This document shows, one piece after another, positions 59,480-64,000 of a stretch of DNA of 64,000 nucleotides (position 1 is its first letter; every line of letters begins with the position of its first letter). The position numbers and the translations under genes were made by a program. The stretch is taken from assembly GCF_046630445.1 (NCBI RefSeq), contig NC_092339.1:73725501-73789500 (forward strand), given 5' to 3'. The stretch comes from Rutidosis leptorrhynchoides. Taxonomy: Eukaryota > Streptophyta > Magnoliopsida > Asterales > Asteraceae. The notes under the pieces are model-generated. The model saw nothing but the letters and a program-made list of their open reading frames with translations, had not been told where the DNA came from and made no database searches.

Positions 59480-61215
59480 TCACCGATTGGTGTCATGATC
59501 GTGATCGTCGTGGAACTCGCAATTCTTTATTTTATCCCGCTTACCAAATTCTGTCAGCGGAGTTGGAACCGCAAAGGTTGCGCACACTGGTTCGGTGGCC
59601 AAAATTTCTTTTGGTGTTTTAGACAGTCTTTTAAGCAACGCATAGTTCTGATTATTAATGCTGCATTGATTATTGTTCCAATAATTACCACTTTCTCGTC
59701 CCTTATCACTCGTTATAGGACCACTGCTAGGATACCTTCCGCGAGAATTGCTACCGCGGCTTTGATCGCACGACCGATCATCATCGTCTTTCCTCTCATT
59801 GCGTGAGCTAGCGGTGGCAACATCATTATCTTCGCCACTCCGCATATAATCGTGACATTCTTTAAGTGCTTCAGCATATGTTGTTGGCACCGTATGGCGC
59901 AGACGTTTGACCAACGTTGGTTGACGTTCTGAGCTTATACCATGTATGAGCCCAGAAATCTGCTGCTCTGGCTTAAGGTCTGGTATGCGCAAGCACTCAT
60001 TAGTATATCTTGTGAGAAATTCACCCAAAGATTCCTTGGGTTTCTGTATAATATCATGACATTCGATATTAGTGCGTTTGCGCGGCCTCTGATTTTGATA
60101 CTGCAGTAAGAACTTTGTTCGCAAATCCATGAACCCGGATACACTGCTGGCTGGAAGTTTATTGAACCATTCGTGTGCAATGCCCTGCAGCGTCATAGGA
60201 AATATCTGACATGCAATCGGATCCACCCACCCTTGGGTGCGCATTGCGCCTTCGAAACGCTGCAGGAAGTCATCTGGATCAGTTAAGCCATTGTAGGTAC
60301 CTAACGTGTGAGGTATCTTGGTGCTGATGGGAACGGATATGCAGTTATATGCGAAGGAAACTTATCAAAAGTGGTTGGTAGCTCAAAGGGTGGTTTAACA
60401 GGATCCCCTTTAAGCCCTGCGAAGAAACGCTTCATCATATCCTGAACAAAGTCAGGTTGTGAAAATAAGTGAACCATGTCAGGAGGTGCAGCCTGCATAA
60501 ATTGACCTGCGAGATTCGCCTGCCCCTGAATATTTTGCCAAGGTTGCCCCGACGTTTGCGGATATAACCAAGGCTGTTGCGTTGAAAAAGAGGGAAGGCT
60601 TGACGGCGCAGAGTATACAAGTAATTGAAAGGGAACCGAAACCTGTGGCGCAGATGTCTGCGAGACCTGAGGATATGCTGTTAAGAGTCCGACCGTATGC
60701 GCAGTGCTTTGCTGTTCTGCAGTTATCGGCGTCCAATGAGAGTTTGCGTCTGGAATGACACTGAACCCCCAACTATTAAGTAACGCCTGCGCATCCACAG
60801 GGGTCAGAAACTGCGAAACTGGACGCGACTGTTGCCAAGGTTGCAATGGTGTAAATGATGAGTTTTGCTGACCACACTGCGTCTGCAGAGGGATTGAAAC
60901 CGTAGTACTGTAAATAGGCACCTGGCCACAAAATACTACATGCGGACCTACATTTTCCCTGCTAGTGCCTATTGAGATAACTCTTGGATCCACTGCGGAA
61001 AAATCCAGTCGTGTAGTTGTGACTGGCGAGTTTGCCCTAGGTGGTGTTATTCCATCCGGGAATATCGGCTTATACCTTTGAAAAGGCTCACCGGACACGG
61101 GTGGAGGGTAGGGCGTGTATCCCGCCCCTCTAGTCATAGCTTGCGCCTGCTGATTACCAGACGGCGTGTTCTGATTGTCCGTTTGAGTACGTTCCGATGA
61201 TCCCTCGGAAGCCAT
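59480..61215 (-). pseudogene. T gag, frameshifted and truncated at the zinc knuckle
   Basis: Starts MASEGSSERTQTDNQNTPSG (61215). The first 300 residues are low-complexity, Gln/Pro/Ser-rich, with PTTFDKFPSHITAYPFP. A frameshift near 60335 then moves the reading to STKIPHTLGTYNGLTDPDDF and the gag domain (CQIFPMTLQGIAHEWFNKLP, FLLQYQNQRPRKRTNIEC, ESLGEFLTRYTNECLRIPDL). A Ser/Arg/Gly-rich stretch follows, and the first half of a zinc knuckle, CEFHDDHDHDTNR, then TGA. Here it is joined to RNase H by a large internal deletion. At about 580 residues it is long, as Tat gags often are. Confidence 0.85.
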
Positions 61216-61464
61216 GATACTGTAAAAGAAATAAAAATTCGGAATTTTTGTGAATAATGAGTCTTATAATTCAAAACTTTTTAAAAGAAAAAACAATTAA
61301 ACATGTCTTGAATTAATTCGACTCTCAATGAAAGCACCACTTGATCATGCATATATTTTCCATAGGGTCAATATGCCTGCTCAATATATTTAGGGGGGTT
61401 TAAGGATCTTAGAACTTAGCTCTCCGGTCCGGCTACCGTGAATAACCATGGCCGACATGATGAT
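61216..61464 (-). other. T 5' leader remnant
   Basis: Noncoding sequence upstream of T gag on the minus strand, interrupted at 61465 by the A'' LTR. No primer site recognised; T's 5' LTR must lie right of the window. Confidence 0.55.
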
Positions 61465-61987
61465 TGTAATGACCTGAGAATTTCTGACCAAATTTAAACT
61501 TAATCTTTATACGATTTCGACATGATAAGCAAAGTCTATTAAACCGAGTTCCAAATTGTTTGAACGATTCTTTATGAATGCATTTGACCTTCGACCATTC
61601 CCGATGATTCACGAACAATTGTTTGTAAATAAATATGTATTTATAAATATAAATGTAAGTGTAAATAATAAACATAAAATATAATTTAAACAATTGAATT
61701 AGCTATGCAAAATAAGATACAAAATAATTAAGTATAATTTAAAATGAATAAATATACATGTATATATGATTGCTATTAAAAATTATTACATTGTAATATA
61801 TAAATATTAAATATCCAAATATATTATTAAATAGAATAAGTAATGCACAAGTAATAAAACGTAAAGTTAATATATTATATGTAAATACAAGTCAAGGTAT
61901 AAATGTTATATTATGATCATTACTTTCATTATTATTAGTAATAGTAACATTAATATTTGTATTATTAATAACATTATGTCTAATATA

Positions 61988-62041
<54 letters not shown>

Positions 62042-62566
62042 TATATATGAAAATTTGATATGTATAAATTGTTATATTATTATAATTATTAATATTATTA
62101 TTATCAATAATATTATTAAAAGTAGTATTATTAATAATATTATTGTTATCATTTTATTTAGATTATTATTAGTAAACTCATTAAAAATTATCAATTTTAT
62201 AATTGTTAGGATCACTACTAATTATTATTATTATTAATACAATTAATATTTTTTATGGATATTATTATCATTATTATTATTTCTATTATTATTATTATTA
62301 ATGTTAGCATTTTTATTATTAGTAAATCTATTATTATAAATCAGTATTATTAATTAATTAGTATTAATATTATTAATATTAATATATTTATTAATTATTA
62401 ATATATATTATAAAATATAATAAATGGTACGAGTTTGGTAACCATAACCATCAAAACTGTTTTCCATTTTTGTTTATGTCGGGAGTTGATACAGTTCTAA
62501 TTCAATCACACTTGAAAACAGGAATTTACTTGTTATATTTATAGTGTACTGCAATTGTAAAAAAAA

Positions 62567-62650
<84 letters not shown>

Positions 62651-64000
62651 CGTACGCTGTTCTTGAGCTGTGAGTACCAAAACTTCGAATTCAATTCATT
62701 CTTCGAAATTAAAAGTGCAGAAGGAACATAAATACAGTTGTGATTCTTTCTGTAAAATTCTACATCTTAATTCGTAAAATCAAAGGTGAATTTTGGAGTC
62801 AAAGTTCTTATTTAAAAAGTCAAACTTTTTGTTCATCAAGAAATTCGATGTTGTGTTGATGTTTCAGGATTAATTGATGATTCTAATACATTCCATTAAT
62901 GATTTTTAAGATCTTTCATGATGATATCTGGGTCTCAAAACGTTTCAAAATAAAAATCAAATTTTTTTTTGTTCTTCGTAAACTGAAGATACAGCAGTTT
63001 TTTTTTATTTTTTTTTCATTTAACTGATAAATATCATCAACCACTATCAGTTGTTTCCGATTCATTTATATATCCTAACTCAAACTCCCAACTTGCTGTA
63101 TTGATTTAGTTTGATAAATTGGTCGATTGATTTGATAAAGAAGAAGAAGAAGGAGAAACAAAATAGATATAGGTTATGTATTTTATTACGGGGTATAGTA
63201 ACAGAAAAACAAAGGCAGTGGTGTGGTTAAGTGTGCTTGTGTGTGAGCGAGAGGTTGAGAGTTCGAGTCCTGGCAGCGGCGTTCTTTTTTTTTTTGAGCT
63301 TCTCTTCAAAGGTTGTAACCCTTTATTTTTTATTATTATTATTATTAATGTTGTTATTATTATTATTATTGCTATTGTTATATTATTATTATTGCTATTA
63401 TTATTGGTTATGTGTGTATCATTGTGTTAATTATTATTATCATGAATATTAATGTTATAGGTATTATTATCATTATCATTAACATAACTAATATTATTAT
63501 TATTATTATCGGTGTTATTACTATTATGAAAATGATAAATGTTATTACTCCTAATATTTAGAAATATCATTATTATTAATCAAATTAAGAGTATTATCAT
63601 AATCGTTATCATTAGTATAAGTGTTATAAATATCATTAGGATTATTATTATTATTATCACTATTATAATTATGACTATTGCTATTATCATTACTATTATT
63701 TTCATAAAAATTAGTATTAATATCATTCTAAATTTATTAGTATTATCATTATGTATTATTATTGTCAATATCATTATGATCAATATAATTAGATAATGAT
63801 AAGTAGTAATCTTAATAATATGAGTATCATTATTATTATATTATTAAAAATTATTATCTTAACTATTATTAGTATTAAAATTTGCTATTAATATTATTAT
63901 TATTAGTATTTTTATTACCATTATTATCAGATACAATTTTCATTACTATTATTAATATTATTTTACCAAATAATCATTATGTATATAAAAACATTTATAA
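61465..64000 (+). repeat. A'' LTR, partial at window end
   Basis: Starts TGTAATGACCTGAGAATTTC followed by a block like the start of the A LTRs (CCAAATTTAAACTTAATCTT, then a CATGATAAGCAAAG stretch). The interior is different and very AT-rich, with two (TA)n tracts (61992-62036 and 62569-62649), a tRNA-like module (63225-63300) and long ATT microsatellites to the end. It inserted in the T leader. The end is beyond the window. Confidence 0.75.
63225..63300 (+). promoter_or_regulatory. tRNA-like module in A'' LTR
   Basis: GTGTGGTTAAGTGTGCTTG resembles a tRNA A box region and GAGAGTTCGAGTCC (about 63257-63270) a good B box. GGCAGCGGCGTTC and ten T follow, as after a Pol III gene. It occupies the same place as in the A LTRs, before the ATT microsatellites, though the sequence differs. 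No full cloverleaf is seen. Confidence 0.45.

Overview
The window looks like heterochromatic or intergenic DNA from a large flowering-plant genome. It is AT-rich and full of Ty3/gypsy LTR-retrotransposon sequence, with no recognisable host gene. The LTR families and a Stowaway-type MITE fit a eudicot; Asteraceae is my guess from general familiarity with such LTRs, not something the sequence proves.

The window reads as a set of nested insertions. (1) The outermost element is T, a minus-strand Tat-like gypsy remnant. Its integrase, RNase H and gag pieces lie at about 55.25-61.46 kb. (2) T is broken by H, a plus-strand Athila-like element whose 3' LTR is 53040-55245. T is also broken by S2, a solo LTR at 55510-58974 with target-site duplication (TSD) CCTGT, and by another LTR (A'') from 61465 to the window end. 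(3) H keeps a gag piece at 6630-6705 and gag-protease at 48463-50736. It is split by B1, a minus-strand Athila-like element at 6706-48462 with TSD GGTAC on both sides. (4) B1 is split in its 3' region by B2, a second Athila-like element at 9029-35650 with TSD CACCC on both sides. (5) B2 is split in an accessory ORF by A, a plus-strand non-autonomous element at 14437-25317 with two 3-kb LTRs, an initiator-Met primer site and a truncated extra copy of its internal region. (6) The left end (1-6629) holds a partial S LTR inserted in an older minus-strand LTR (A'), which itself sits in H gag.

B1 and B2 share one plan, read on the minus strand: LTR, tRNA-Asp-type primer site, gag, protease, reverse transcriptase, RNase H, integrase, a small zinc-knuckle-like ORF (aORF1), a long accessory ORF in the env position (aORF2), a long 3' region with a short conserved ORF, polypurine tract and LTR. 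Both are inactivated. B1 has lost two of three integrase catalytic residues; B2 keeps those but has a changed protease active site and several stops and frameshifts.

The most interesting signals are these. First, A carries an antisense gene with its own plant promoter, a cluster of MSA-like (CCCAACGGCTA) sites just upstream of TATATAAA, and a PB1-like protein. Second, paired palindromes around GCGATCGC lie just upstream of the TATA box in all four B LTRs, and again in the leader and the intron-like region; their outer arms change in step, so the palindrome is kept. H has a different pair of repeats at the same place and spacing. Third, two LTR families contain a tRNA-like module (A/B-box-like) followed by oligo-T. 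All comparisons were made by eye.
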